Positions 1 through 9,387 of a stretch of 64,000 bases of DNA are shown here, piece after piece (the stretch's first letter is position 1; each line of letters begins with the position of its first letter). The DNA is from Lachnoclostridium sp. UBA1308 (GTDB taxonomy: Bacteria; Bacillota; Clostridia; Lachnospirales; Lachnospiraceae), in assembly GCA_002307215.1 (NCBI GenBank), contig DBTU01000026.1, forward strand, positions 1 through 64,000. Direction: 5' to 3'. Below the pieces are notes generated by a model. It did no database searches, was not told where the DNA came from, and saw only the letters and a program-made list of their open reading frames with translations. Made by a program: the position numbers and the translations under genes.

Positions 1-332
1 TCGAGAGTTGTTGAGCACGCATTAAATAATGATATAAGTACAAAAATGTATAACTTCCCCCTCATGATTAATTACGATTTGTGTAATTGATTTGAGGGGG
101 ATTTTTATGCCTGGACGAAAAACTATTTAATGAAAGAGAAAATTGCTAAATGGATTAAGGAAGATCAAGGAGAAAAGTCCGTATTGAGGGTACGAGTAAA
201 TCGAATAATCAGCAGGAGCTTTTTTACTTCGGCGGTAAAAGCATTAATTTGTTAGGCGTGAAGAAGCACTTTGGTCAAAATGGATATGGAATTCAATGTA
301 GGTAATAGTTTACATACTATTTTCAAATTAAT
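1..332. other. gene-poor left edge with possible gene remnants
   Basis: Apart from one terminator-like hairpin, no intact gene is visible here. Short plus-strand frames can be read, for example one of about 41 codons starting at 130 and another open frame over about 209-305, but neither has a convincing ribosome site or recognisable motif. They may be decayed coding sequence. The window edge cuts whatever lies to the left. Confidence 0.4.
56..105 (+). terminator. rho-independent terminator-like hairpin
   Basis: A 9-bp perfect stem, TCCCCCTCA at 56-64 against TGAGGGGGA at 93-101, is followed directly by a run of five T. The loop is long (28 nt) but contains a secondary AATTA/TAATT pairing. 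It probably ends a transcript coming from left of the window. Confidence 0.5.
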
Positions 333-3300
333 TTAGCATATTAACTTTATAATTTTATTGCCTATGAATGAAAACACTTTGATCGGATTATATGGATAAT
401 ACTTGACTTCAATCGCTCTAAGCGCAACATTGTCTTCGTTAGGAAGATAAAGTGTCATCACAGCTCTGTTATTTTTCGTTGCGGCACTTGTAAGAGCTAT
501 TTTCGCATCTTTGATGTTAATATCGTAATCAACTCCGTTTTTTTGCAGTTCAGCCTTCAGCTCGGTGAAAAAATCCTCTCCGTCTGTTTGTCTGGCGGCG
601 GTCATTTCATATTGTTGCTGATCGTTCCCTGCGGCGGCATCGGTATGCTCCAAGATGTCGATAGTAAAATGGTATAGACCTAATAATGCCTCATCCTCAA
701 ATAATCTGGATACAGCCGTTGAATCCATGGTAAAGTATGTTTGCATCAGCATCACAAGAGCTTCCTTGAATAGGGATATACTATACGGATGCGTACATTC
801 TTCAATTTGATTAATATCGGAAATACTTCCCCAGGGCGGTGTTGAAGTATGTAAATAAGGAAATTGATCATCTATGTAGTAAGGATTTTGCCCTGTACAA
901 CTAGGATATTCACCGTAAATGTATAATTTGCCACAGTAGATTTTCAAACCAAAGGTATAGGTATGTTTAAAACCATCGATAAAACTTCCCTTTATTCCGG
1001 TGGAATCAATTGTAATACTTCCATTATAAGAAAGTATTCCAATGATAGTTTGTATATTTCCGCTCAAGCTGTATCCGCTATTGCTGATCCAGCCCTTCAC
1101 CTCACCGATGATATTGAACGGACAGCCCTGTGGAAACAGCGACACTTTTCCATTGGCTTCAAATATATCATCTTTGATGTTAACCGTGCCGCTAAAGATT
1201 TCGCCTCCAAGAATCCGTATGATTAAGGTGCCATTGGCATCAGTTTTTAAGAGCATATTGGTAAAGGATAATTTCATATCTGTCAGGTTCAGTATGGTAG
1301 CGCTGGTGAAATCCGCATCTGTACTGCCGTCGTGTTGAATTCGAACATCGTAGGTAAAGTCAGTCCATGATAATGGCAGCGTTCCATTGACACAAAGCGT
1401 ATTATTATAAAGGGTTATACCGAAGGATATGGTTCGTATAAACTCAAACGAACCTTCGATACCGCAATTGGAGACGGTAATACTTCCACCTGCCTGGAAT
1501 ATGAGGATACCGGCTTTGATTCCGCCTGAAAGTGTGATTACCTCATTGTTGAGCAATCCTCCCATATTATCGGATGACTTTATATATACTGGACTGTTTT
1601 CATCAAGCAACGAAAAGGAGCCATCGATTATAAAGCAGCCTGCTTCTGCATTTACCGAGGATTTGCCTTCAAAAACAGGAATATTTGCTATAGAGAATTT
1701 GGTTTTTCCCTGCCCGTATATTTGAAACGGTATTGTAGGTGGGTCTATTTTGACTGTTGCCAAAAGGCTCAAATCTAAGAGATCGGAAATTCTTCCTGTA
1801 AGATAGAAGCCTGTGCTAAAACGCTTTGTATCCAGCGCAATCAGTCCAAATGCAGCCTCAAAGCATGTAAATGTTGTGTTCCAGACACCATTTAGGAATA
1901 GTATGATGCCCTTATCATCCTTGGTAATCGGCTTGGCCTCATTTCTCCTCGGAAGTATTTCCATGAATTTGTTTGTTTTTGAGGCATCAATATTCAGCTT
2001 TTCATATCCATTCTCTGTGATGAATTCGTTTGGCGTAGATATAATCCAATCGGCTGTCATATTTATGCATAGAAAGCTCAAGCTGTAGCTTGACAAGCCA
2101 AAACGGTACTTTATATCAATTGACCGGATAAAGGACTCAAGGTCAAAAAACTTAATAGCGTTCAAAAGATAGGCAACAGTTTCATACAGGGAAAGTTTCA
2201 ATTCTGCTTCCTGCCCGATTAATCGGGCGCCTAGCATATTGCCCGTTTTAATATAATTAGGTCCCAGTATGAGCTTAATATCAAAATCCTGATATTTTTT
2301 TTGCGGATCCAGATGGAATTCAGGTTTGGATACAAACTTTATCAGGTCGTTAAACATGCCTCCGATTTCTTTTATATTAAAGCTTGGCTCCGGCAGTCCG
2401 AACGATGTTTTGAGAGAAAAATCACCGATTCCGTAATAATCGATTCCTACCTTATCACAGAAAAGCGGTATAGGAATAGGAAACCCCGCCTGATAAAAAA
2501 TCAATACAAGTATGTTATGAAGCTCTATTTTACTCCGATATTTTTTCGGATTCCCGATATAGTACTGCGCTTTTTCATCTGAAATAACACTGGCGGCAAG
2601 CGTCAGTATGTCAAAGGAATCTATGTCGGCATCAATACGAAGCTTGAATATTTGACCGCTCAATATTTCTCCGAAGGAGAATTCCCGGAGCTTTATACCT
2701 GTGATAAAGAGGGAGGGAGGAGTGAGCAGCAGTATTTTTATGCCATCAGGCTTGGCAGACAGAGATATGTCGATTCCGCCATCCGCAGTGATATAAATCT
2801 TGAAATGTAATTCCTTTGGTATCTCAACGTTCATATAATCAAGGAAGGCCTCCGGCAGTTTATCGACCAGCGAAGCAATTTCTTCAAGAGCATCAATTAT
2901 TTGCTGCGGCAGACTGTTCGGAAAGAAATCTTCTATTAGTTTGACATTCAGCTTACCATCCACAATAAATTTAGGAGGGTTGCTGAAGGGAATAGGTAAT
3001 TCCTGGGGCAGTAAACCGGCAACATCCTTCAGATTTGCATATTCCAACAGGCGCTTCAACAGATCCAGCGGGATGGCAGGATCCTTCTTTATTAGGAAGC
3101 CCCCGCTTGCCTTGAAGCCTCCCTTATCGGTATTTAGTTCGAATACCGGCTTCTCCAGCCAGATTGATCCATACTTGTCAGGCTGAGTGTCAGGTCCCAG
3201 ACTGATAGCCCAATAATCCATTTTGTCTTCCGACTCAGACTTGACAAAGGCGATAGGAAGCTCACTTAACTGAAAGCCTATGTCAAACTTTCCGGATTCT

Positions 3301-5792
3301 GTTTTCCCGTAAAAATTAATTCCAAGATACTTATTTCCTTGGCCGTAGGTATCGAATATAACCACTTTAGGTCTGCCCTGTTGGTCTACGCCGAAGATAT
3401 CATTAAGCCCGGACGGAAGATAATACTTGATTTCAATTTCTACCTCCGCCATATTGCTGTTCAATACAAGTTTCATGTTATTTAGCGTCAGGCGGGCTTC
3501 ACCTATCTCAAGTGCCGGTATATCACCCACAGCGGGAAGCTTTAGGCTGGGAATAATAATATCAAGGAAGCTGTCCTTCAGCTGCATCGCTGCTTCCTTC
3601 GTGCCGCTGTCGACCGATAGCAAAACTTCTAAATTTGCCGGCAGAACCTTTTGTATTATGTCAGAAAGCTTTGTGAACACAAGTTTGATATCCGATTCAA
3701 AATGCCAGCCCTTCTCTTTATTAATTTTCAATTCTACAATTTGAAAATTCATCGAGGACAGCTCAACATTGCCATTTTCAACCTTATAGGGAATTAGCAG
3801 CGGTATTTCTCTGAAATAACCGCTGTCGGGATCGGAGATATAGCTTATGCCAAACTTGTCCGCATCTTTACAAATCTTTAGCGTGCCGCCAATGTCAATC
3901 AAATAGGTGTCCTGTTCGTCCTTCAACAGCTTGATTTTTCCCTGAGCCGTCAGCTCCCACTTATCAAGGCTTTCAAAATGGAACTTAATATGCTTGCCCT
4001 CCACTTCACCCAATTCACCGAATTGAATATTTGCTTCGGCTACAGCGGATATTTCCAAAAGCTTGTTCGCCGTATCCATAATGATTGAGCCGCTGATTAT
4101 TTTAATACCTGCTATCTCTTCCGGTATTAAGTATAAATCTGTTCCCGGAAGCAGGCTGCTTATTGATATCGCTTGAGTATCGGTCGATCTGAAGGCACCC
4201 TCAAACCTCCAACCATTCTTACTTAAGCTGGCACACAGGTGTATATCGATATTATCGAATAGGTTCACACTGCCGTATAGGTGTACATCTTCCGGGAGGA
4301 TGGATGTCTTTCCCTCTTCGCTTTTGTATTTAAAATATAGATCAAATTCCTTAATGGTTGCAAACAGAACCGATATTTCAATAGTACTACTTAAATTGGT
4401 ACTGAATGAGAATTCCATCGGCGAGGTGGAGCCGGAGATTGACAGCCCCGTGCATTCAACCTGCGGAATACCAATTGGATAAGGCAGCAGCCTGTTTATA
4501 AAATCGGTAATATTGATATTATTGTCATCCATAAGCTCTACGCTGAAGTCAATGGCTATCTCGTCTTTGCTCTTTGACAGATAAAGTATAGCACTGAACT
4601 CACTCTCATTAGCCGAAATACCCTGGATAGCCGCAATACCCTTAATGCTGGCGGTAATATTTGGAGCCCCCATCGGATCCTTAATGCTAAATTCAATTTT
4701 AAAGTTGTTAATACTCAGAATATCCGGAATTACTACAAAATCGCTAAGCTTATCGTTAAGGCCGAAAGAACAGCCAATCTCAAGAAGCTTTATCTTCTCA
4801 GTTGAGCTTATCAGATAAAGCCTTTCCAATAATACCGCATTAAATACCGGAAAGTCGGCAGGAATCCATTCTAAAAAGTTAATATTGCACATCAGCTTTG
4901 AAAAATTATCCAGAGCCAGCTCTGCAATTTCCTTGGTATCCGCTTCCAGAACGACTATATTTGGCTGATTTCCATATATAAAGGCATCCAGTGGAAGTCG
5001 GAGCTGCTTATCGGTAGCATACCTGTATTGAAGTACTGCATAAATTCGATAGAAGGTATTCGGAGAAATACGGATGGTTCCTTCTCTGTTTCCAAACATT
5101 TTATAAAGACACAGAACCTGTAAGCAGAAAGACAGCTCCAGATGGCCTAATTGAATGGGATTGAAAGTCTCTGTCTCAAGGCATAAGCGAGGTACTTCCA
5201 TAAAGGTATCAATAGCGCCGTCTGCATGGAAACTATCCTGACTTGAAAACAGTTTCAACCATTCTAAAGCTTCCGGTAGGATTACTTCTCCTTCAAAATG
5301 GAGGCCCTTCGTAATTTGATCTTCATATTTTGAATCATAAAAGAACCCGGAATACTTCTGCTGCAAATTTACATTCTCTTCTTCCTGTTTTGATGGCAGG
5401 GTATCCAATACAAAAACAGGCGAATGGAAGTCAAGAGCATCTATCGAAAGTTGATCAAGAACAGTGAAGCTTTGAGACAGCTTATAATCGGCACCTTGCT
5501 TATTAAAGCGAAGGCTGCATTGCGGTGTGCCTGTCTCATCTATCCAAAATTCGGTCTGAACACCTACATTCGTAATATTTAAGAAAACCTGTAGTTGACC
5601 TTCTTCTGTCTTGATTTTATCATCTGAAAGAACCGGTTTTTTGGCATCCTCAATTAATATAGTCCCGCCGCTGAAATGCTGCAGCAGCTTTGAAGGCGGA
5701 GAGTCTCTAAAATCGTCCGATTTTATTCTCTGTGTTTTTGTCTGCTCCTCCCAGCCTGAAAGCAAAATATTGTATAATTGATTCAGATTCAT
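333..5792 (-). CDS. giant beta-rich protein of unknown function (1819 aa)
   Basis: This 1819-aa protein has no signal peptide, no lipobox and no clear membrane segment, so it is probably cytoplasmic. From about residue 330 onward it is built of repeated strand-turn stretches of alternating hydrophobic and polar residues, many ending in phrases like GSF, GKI or GSI, which suggests a long repetitive beta scaffold. No catalytic motif is recognisable. The ATG start is backed by a GGGAGG ribosome site at about 5797-5804. It lies 58 bp downstream of a metallo-beta-lactamase-fold gene on the same strand, so the two are probably co-transcribed. It might belong to one of the giant domain-of-unknown-function families, DUF6603 being a guess I cannot check. 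The open frame of 5.4 kb with no interruption, in a region rich in decayed genes, argues that it is maintained. Confidence 0.85.
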   Translation of the reverse strand: MNLNQLYNILLSGWEEQTKTQRIKSDDFRDSPPSKLLQHFSGGTILIEDAKKPVLSDDKIKTEEGQLQVFLNITNVGVQTEFWIDETGTPQCSLRFNKQGADYKLSQSFTVLDQLSIDALDFHSPVFVLDTLPSKQEEENVNLQQKYSGFFYDSKYEDQITKGLHFEGEVILPEALEWLKLFSSQDSFHADGAIDTFMEVPRLCLETETFNPIQLGHLELSFCLQVLCLYKMFGNREGTIRISPNTFYRIYAVLQYRYATDKQLRLPLDAFIYGNQPNIVVLEADTKEIAELALDNFSKLMCNINFLEWIPADFPVFNAVLLERLYLISSTEKIKLLEIGCSFGLNDKLSDFVVIPDILSINNFKIEFSIKDPMGAPNITASIKGIAAIQGISANESEFSAILYLSKSKDEIAIDFSVELMDDNNINITDFINRLLPYPIGIPQVECTGLSISGSTSPMEFSFSTNLSSTIEISVLFATIKEFDLYFKYKSEEGKTSILPEDVHLYGSVNLFDNIDIHLCASLSKNGWRFEGAFRSTDTQAISISSLLPGTDLYLIPEEIAGIKIISGSIIMDTANKLLEISAVAEANIQFGELGEVEGKHIKFHFESLDKWELTAQGKIKLLKDEQDTYLIDIGGTLKICKDADKFGISYISDPDSGYFREIPLLIPYKVENGNVELSSMNFQIVELKINKEKGWHFESDIKLVFTKLSDIIQKVLPANLEVLLSVDSGTKEAAMQLKDSFLDIIIPSLKLPAVGDIPALEIGEARLTLNNMKLVLNSNMAEVEIEIKYYLPSGLNDIFGVDQQGRPKVVIFDTYGQGNKYLGINFYGKTESGKFDIGFQLSELPIAFVKSESEDKMDYWAISLGPDTQPDKYGSIWLEKPVFELNTDKGGFKASGGFLIKKDPAIPLDLLKRLLEYANLKDVAGLLPQELPIPFSNPPKFIVDGKLNVKLIEDFFPNSLPQQIIDALEEIASLVDKLPEAFLDYMNVEIPKELHFKIYITADGGIDISLSAKPDGIKILLLTPPSLFITGIKLREFSFGEILSGQIFKLRIDADIDSFDILTLAASVISDEKAQYYIGNPKKYRSKIELHNILVLIFYQAGFPIPIPLFCDKVGIDYYGIGDFSLKTSFGLPEPSFNIKEIGGMFNDLIKFVSKPEFHLDPQKKYQDFDIKLILGPNYIKTGNMLGARLIGQEAELKLSLYETVAYLLNAIKFFDLESFIRSIDIKYRFGLSSYSLSFLCINMTADWIISTPNEFITENGYEKLNIDASKTNKFMEILPRRNEAKPITKDDKGIILFLNGVWNTTFTCFEAAFGLIALDTKRFSTGFYLTGRISDLLDLSLLATVKIDPPTIPFQIYGQGKTKFSIANIPVFEGKSSVNAEAGCFIIDGSFSLLDENSPVYIKSSDNMGGLLNNEVITLSGGIKAGILIFQAGGSITVSNCGIEGSFEFIRTISFGITLYNNTLCVNGTLPLSWTDFTYDVRIQHDGSTDADFTSATILNLTDMKLSFTNMLLKTDANGTLIIRILGGEIFSGTVNIKDDIFEANGKVSLFPQGCPFNIIGEVKGWISNSGYSLSGNIQTIIGILSYNGSITIDSTGIKGSFIDGFKHTYTFGLKIYCGKLYIYGEYPSCTGQNPYYIDDQFPYLHTSTPPWGSISDINQIEECTHPYSISLFKEALVMLMQTYFTMDSTAVSRLFEDEALLGLYHFTIDILEHTDAAAGNDQQQYEMTAARQTDGEDFFTELKAELQKNGVDYDINIKDAKIALTSAATKNNRAVMTLYLPNEDNVALRAIEVKYYPYNPIKVFSFIGNKIIKLIC

Positions 5793-5850
5793 ATTTATCC
5801 TCCCTATAATAAAATACGGTTTTCTTCAAATGTCTCGTGTAAATTCCAGC

Positions 5851-6885
5851 TTATAATATTTCCTTCTTTCCTATAAATTCGCCCTCGAACATTTTAACAG
5901 CCATTCCCGTAGCTAATGCATTTCCATTTGAGTCAATTAAGGTGGTGAGGTTTTCGCAAAATACAAAATTATTTGGATGATTATCATAAAATTTATTTAT
6001 TGTAGCTTCTGCAGCAAAAGCTTTATTACTTTTACCACTTACAAGAACTACATTATTTCTATCTTCGTCCAACAACAATAATATCGTGTTGTCTATTTTA
6101 CTACAACCCGTACCGCTTATTATATAAGTGGCTCCAGGATTTCTTTCAATATGTTCTTTGAGGTAAAAATTATCGTTGGTGTTGTGAAAGGAGCCATGGT
6201 GAGGAATTTTAATCATTGAGTATTCCCAACCATCCTCAAACGGCTTAACGGAACATGTATCTGCCGTTGCATCTCCCATACTCAGATATTTAAAATTGCC
6301 CAGACTAACTCTTGTACACATAGACAGCTGATTTTCCTTGTGTGTAACCTTGGGATGGTGATTAAGATTTTTCATTTCTGGAGTAAATAATTTAACCTTT
6401 ACATTGTTGGCGTTTACTTTAATACCTATATCATCCTTGATAAGAGATAACATGGTTAGATGTTGTTTGTCGATGCCTAGTGTCCTAAGATCAGTTCTAC
6501 TGCTAATTTGTTCAATGATATCTTCTGGTTCAGCAGAGTAGGAAGTTATTTTTTCACAATATCCAAATAACAGAAGTTTATTATTTAGCGTAGCTATACT
6601 ATTTTTAAAACCCATTACATGATCTTGGTGCCAGTGTGAAAATATCACAATATCTACAACATTTTGCGCTATAATATTTGAAATTGTATTGACATCATCT
6701 GTGCATCCGCCATCAATGATAATAGTTGCTGAAGTGTTGTTCCTTGTCGTAAAGGTAACAGTTGAAATATCTCCCCAGCCGCCGGAATGAAGTGAACCAT
6801 AATTTGTGATTTCCAATTCTTTATTTGCGTTCGTGTAATGTCCAAATGAAATGAAAAAATGGCTTGCATTATCAATTGTTATCAT
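5851..6885 (-). CDS. stand-alone ComEC-like metallo-beta-lactamase-fold hydrolase
   Basis: A 344-aa MBL-fold protein. The metal-binding signature HWHQDH is at residues 84-89, a SMGDAT segment supplies the later metal aspartate, and PHHGS at about 228-232 is typical of the C-terminal MBL domain of ComEC/Rec2-type proteins. There is no membrane segment, so it is a soluble stand-alone form. The open frame extends upstream to 6933, but the ATG at 6885 is preceded by a strong TGGAGGTGGA site at 6891-6900, so I chose that start. Substrate is unknown; the family includes nucleases, phosphodiesterases and lipid hydrolases. It is the first gene of a two-gene unit with the giant protein downstream, which suggests the two work together (inference). 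Confidence 0.85.
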   Translation of the reverse strand: MITIDNASHFFISFGHYTNANKELEITNYGSLHSGGWGDISTVTFTTRNNTSATIIIDGGCTDDVNTISNIIAQNVVDIVIFSHWHQDHVMGFKNSIATLNNKLLLFGYCEKITSYSAEPEDIIEQISSRTDLRTLGIDKQHLTMLSLIKDDIGIKVNANNVKVKLFTPEMKNLNHHPKVTHKENQLSMCTRVSLGNFKYLSMGDATADTCSVKPFEDGWEYSMIKIPHHGSFHNTNDNFYLKEHIERNPGATYIISGTGCSKIDNTILLLLDEDRNNVVLVSGKSNKAFAAEATINKFYDNHPNNFVFCENLTTLIDSNGNALATGMAVKMFEGEFIGKKEIL

Positions 6886-7164
6886 CTTTATCCACCTCCA
6901 TAAATCCTTTTTATTTTTAGTTCTCTGCAACATTATACAAAATATTTACAAAAAAACAGCCTCGGTTGCATGATCGTCGCCTGAAATGACATATTTGGAT
7001 TTATTCATTATATTTTGCGTATATCGGCCGGCTTCGGTGTTTTGTCAGGGGATTACCATTGCCGTATATTTCGCATACTTGAAAATTTCCTCAAAAAGAA
7101 ATACAATAAGGACAATAATACGAATTTGAGGATGATCTTTTCAATTTCTAAGGAGGCGAAGAAT

Positions 7165-7896
7165 ATGACCTATACGATCGGAATCTGCGACGACTGCACC
7201 CAGCAAGTGGAGCTTCTTGACGGCTTCCTGCATGCTTGCGGGGATTATGGTGAGTTTCACGTCATTCACGCAAGTGAGCCGGTGGCTTTTTTGGAAATGC
7301 TGAAAACAGACCGGCCTGAGCTTGTGTTCCTTGATGTGGATATGGAGGGTATGAACGGTATCGTTCTAGGTGAAAAGATCAGAGCTCTCTATGAAAATAC
7401 CGTTATCATATACATAACCGGCTATGTAAAATACGCCTTTAAAGCCTTTGGGCTCAGAGCGTTCCATTACCTTCTCAAGCCCGTAACCATGGAACAGTTC
7501 CATCAGGTTCTGAGTGAAGCATTGACCTATATACAAAAGGAGGACGCCTGGAAAGCAAACAGGAAATTATCCATTCAAAACAAAGGCGAGCTGCTGATTC
7601 TGCCCTACCAGGACATCTGGTATTTTGAAAAAATCGGACACAAAATCAAGATTTGTGTGCTGTCCCGCGAGGTTACCTATTACGACAACTTCAATAGCCT
7701 GCTTGTGGGGCTTGACGGGGACTCGTTTGTGCAGTGCCATCAGGGATATATCGCAAATGTGGATAAAATCAGGGCTTTCCGGGACAAAACACTGTATCTG
7801 GACGGTAACATCCAGCTTCCTGTCAGCAGAACCTATGTCGAACAGGTCAAGGAAGTGCTGAAAAAGCAACTCTTCACCGGGAGGGAGCAGCTATGA
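7165..7896 (+). CDS. LytTR-family response regulator
   Basis: A 243-aa regulator with an N-terminal receiver domain, phosphoacceptor Asp57 in VFLDVDM, a GYVKYAFKAF segment and a lysine in LLKPV, then a LytTR DNA-binding domain from about residue 135 to 235. It is the AgrA/VirR type of regulator that binds direct-repeat sites and often controls surface proteins or peptide production. The open frame reaches back to 7015, but AAGGAGG at 7150-7156 in front of the ATG at 7165 sets the start. It overlaps the downstream GHKL kinase gene by 4 bp, so the two form a translationally coupled pair. Confidence 0.92.
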   Translation: MTYTIGICDDCTQQVELLDGFLHACGDYGEFHVIHASEPVAFLEMLKTDRPELVFLDVDMEGMNGIVLGEKIRALYENTVIIYITGYVKYAFKAFGLRAFHYLLKPVTMEQFHQVLSEALTYIQKEDAWKANRKLSIQNKGELLILPYQDIWYFEKIGHKIKICVLSREVTYYDNFNSLLVGLDGDSFVQCHQGYIANVDKIRAFRDKTLYLDGNIQLPVSRTYVEQVKEVLKKQLFTGREQL

Positions 7897-9125
7897 GAGG
7901 GCTCGGAAACAGACTAATCGGCGATGAGAACAGTTTTACATTTGAGCAGAGGATTTTCAATTTTGTTATCCTGCTGAGTATATGCATGACGGTCTTCGGT
8001 GCCTTGCTGGATATTTATTACAAGGTTGGTATCTGGGTTGACCTAATGTTTACCGGCTGCTGGATGCTGACTTATTATTTTTCGCGGTTTCACGTGCATT
8101 TCGACATTGTCTCCAAGATTTCAATCGGCATCTTCATTTTTGCCTACTTTCCGTACTATTGGATGTCCAGTGGCGGAATTAGTGGTACCTTCCCCGGATT
8201 CGCGGTGATTTTTATTGCCATTCTCTGCATCATCTTAAAGGGTAAATTTCGAATTGCCATGACCGTTTCCATGCTGGCAGTGACCGTTCTGTTGGCCTGC
8301 GGGGATATTCATTACTACGGAAGCCCGAAAAACGGTATGGATCTGATTCTCTCCGGCGTACAGATTTTGTTCGTTATGGCGGCTATGGCAATTCTGATCT
8401 CATTCTATTCCGATATCCACAGGAAGGAAAAAACAAGAAACGAAGCCTATGCCAGAACCATAGAGGAGCATTACCGCCAGCAGCTTTATTATATGAAAAG
8501 TCTGGAGGAACTGACTGACCGGCTGAAATCGGAACGACACGACTTTAACCATCACCTTGGCGTAATCTACGGTCTGCTGGAATCAGGAAATACAGATAAG
8601 GCCGGCGATTATGCTTCGCAGCTTGTCAAAACATCCGGGGAATATCAGAATCTTGTGGATGTTCCCTACCCAATGGTGAGAGCGATGCTAAACTACAAGC
8701 TGTCTGCCGCAAAGGATAAAAACATCCGGCTAAGACTCCGTGTCGGTGTCCCGGAGGGGCTTACGTTGCCGGAATTCGACATCACCGTCATTCTTGGAAA
8801 TCTTTTAGACAACGCCCTTGAAGCCTGCATCACCGTTGGAGAAAGCGATCGTTATATTGGACTCAATATGTTCTATAAACCGGATTATCTCATCATTCAA
8901 ACCGAAAACCCGGTCAATGTAGCATCAAAGGCACAGCAGGGAAGCCATAAGACCACAAAGCCTGACGCCGAAAATCACGGCTACGGTCTGCGGAACATAG
9001 AGTTCTTGGCGCAGAAGCACAATGGATTTATGAAGACTGCGAGGGAAAACGGCGTGTTCAGAGTAGACGTTGCACTCCTGACCGAGCCGGGTCAGTCCGC
9101 GGACAATATCAACTCCTCTTTGTAA
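7893..9125 (+). CDS. AgrC-like GHKL sensor histidine kinase
   Basis: A 410-aa membrane kinase. About six hydrophobic segments fill the first 175 residues, followed by a coiled linker, the phosphoacceptor motif SERHDFNHHLG with His216, an N-box NLLDNALEA near residue 303, and a late G-box HGYGLRNI. This order is typical of the HPK10/AgrC class, which usually senses peptides, including through a polytopic sensor domain like this one. The partner is the LytTR regulator just upstream, with a 4-bp overlap. No AgrD/AgrB-like genes are visible nearby, so the signal is unknown. The next gene encodes a large surface protein and is a candidate target (inference). Confidence 0.9.
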   Translation: MRGLGNRLIGDENSFTFEQRIFNFVILLSICMTVFGALLDIYYKVGIWVDLMFTGCWMLTYYFSRFHVHFDIVSKISIGIFIFAYFPYYWMSSGGISGTFPGFAVIFIAILCIILKGKFRIAMTVSMLAVTVLLACGDIHYYGSPKNGMDLILSGVQILFVMAAMAILISFYSDIHRKEKTRNEAYARTIEEHYRQQLYYMKSLEELTDRLKSERHDFNHHLGVIYGLLESGNTDKAGDYASQLVKTSGEYQNLVDVPYPMVRAMLNYKLSAAKDKNIRLRLRVGVPEGLTLPEFDITVILGNLLDNALEACITVGESDRYIGLNMFYKPDYLIIQTENPVNVASKAQQGSHKTTKPDAENHGYGLRNIEFLAQKHNGFMKTARENGVFRVDVALLTEPGQSADNINSSL

Positions 9126-9158
9126 AGCGGAAGAAATATTGCTCCCATATCTCCCAAA

Positions 9159-9197
9159 ATGTTAAAAAAATGTTAAAATGTTAAAATGTTAAAATGT
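9159..9197. repeat. 8-bp tandem repeats ATGTTAAA
   Basis: One copy of ATGTTAAA at 9159-9166, a 3-nt spacer, three abutting perfect copies at 9170-9193, and a partial ATGTC copy at 9194-9198. The block lies between the kinase stop and its terminator. It could be a slippage tract or a cluster of half-sites for a regulator such as the LytTR protein; the sequence alone does not decide. Confidence 0.6.
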
Positions 9198-9230
9198 CCG
9201 CACGAAAAATGCGGATCCTGTCATTTCAAG

Positions 9231-9260
9231 CGCCGATTATGCAATCGGCGTTCTTTTTTT
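9231..9260 (+). terminator. rho-independent terminator of the LytTR/GHKL pair
   Basis: Perfect 8-bp stem CGCCGATT (9231-9238) and AATCGGCG (9243-9250) with a 4-nt loop, followed by TTCTTTTTTT and another T-rich stretch. Confidence 0.9.
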
Positions 9261-9387
9261 GTCTTTTTTTATTAGAATGAAGTTAGTAAACAAGTAGGAA
9301 ACCAGCGTTTCTCCGCCCGTTATCGGGCGGGGAAGTATTATGTGGTACTCAAAGCTTATTAAAGAAAATTTCAAGAAGGAGTATATT

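Noticed and set aside
7015..7164. N-terminal 50-codon extension of the LytTR regulator
   Set aside because: A strong AAGGAGG just before ATG 7165 and the receiver-domain start at that point make the extension unlikely.
9313..9330. GC-rich hairpin before the SLH gene considered as a riboswitch
   Set aside because: Only a 7-bp stem with a TTAT loop; none of the conserved c-di-GMP aptamer segments is present on the 5' side.
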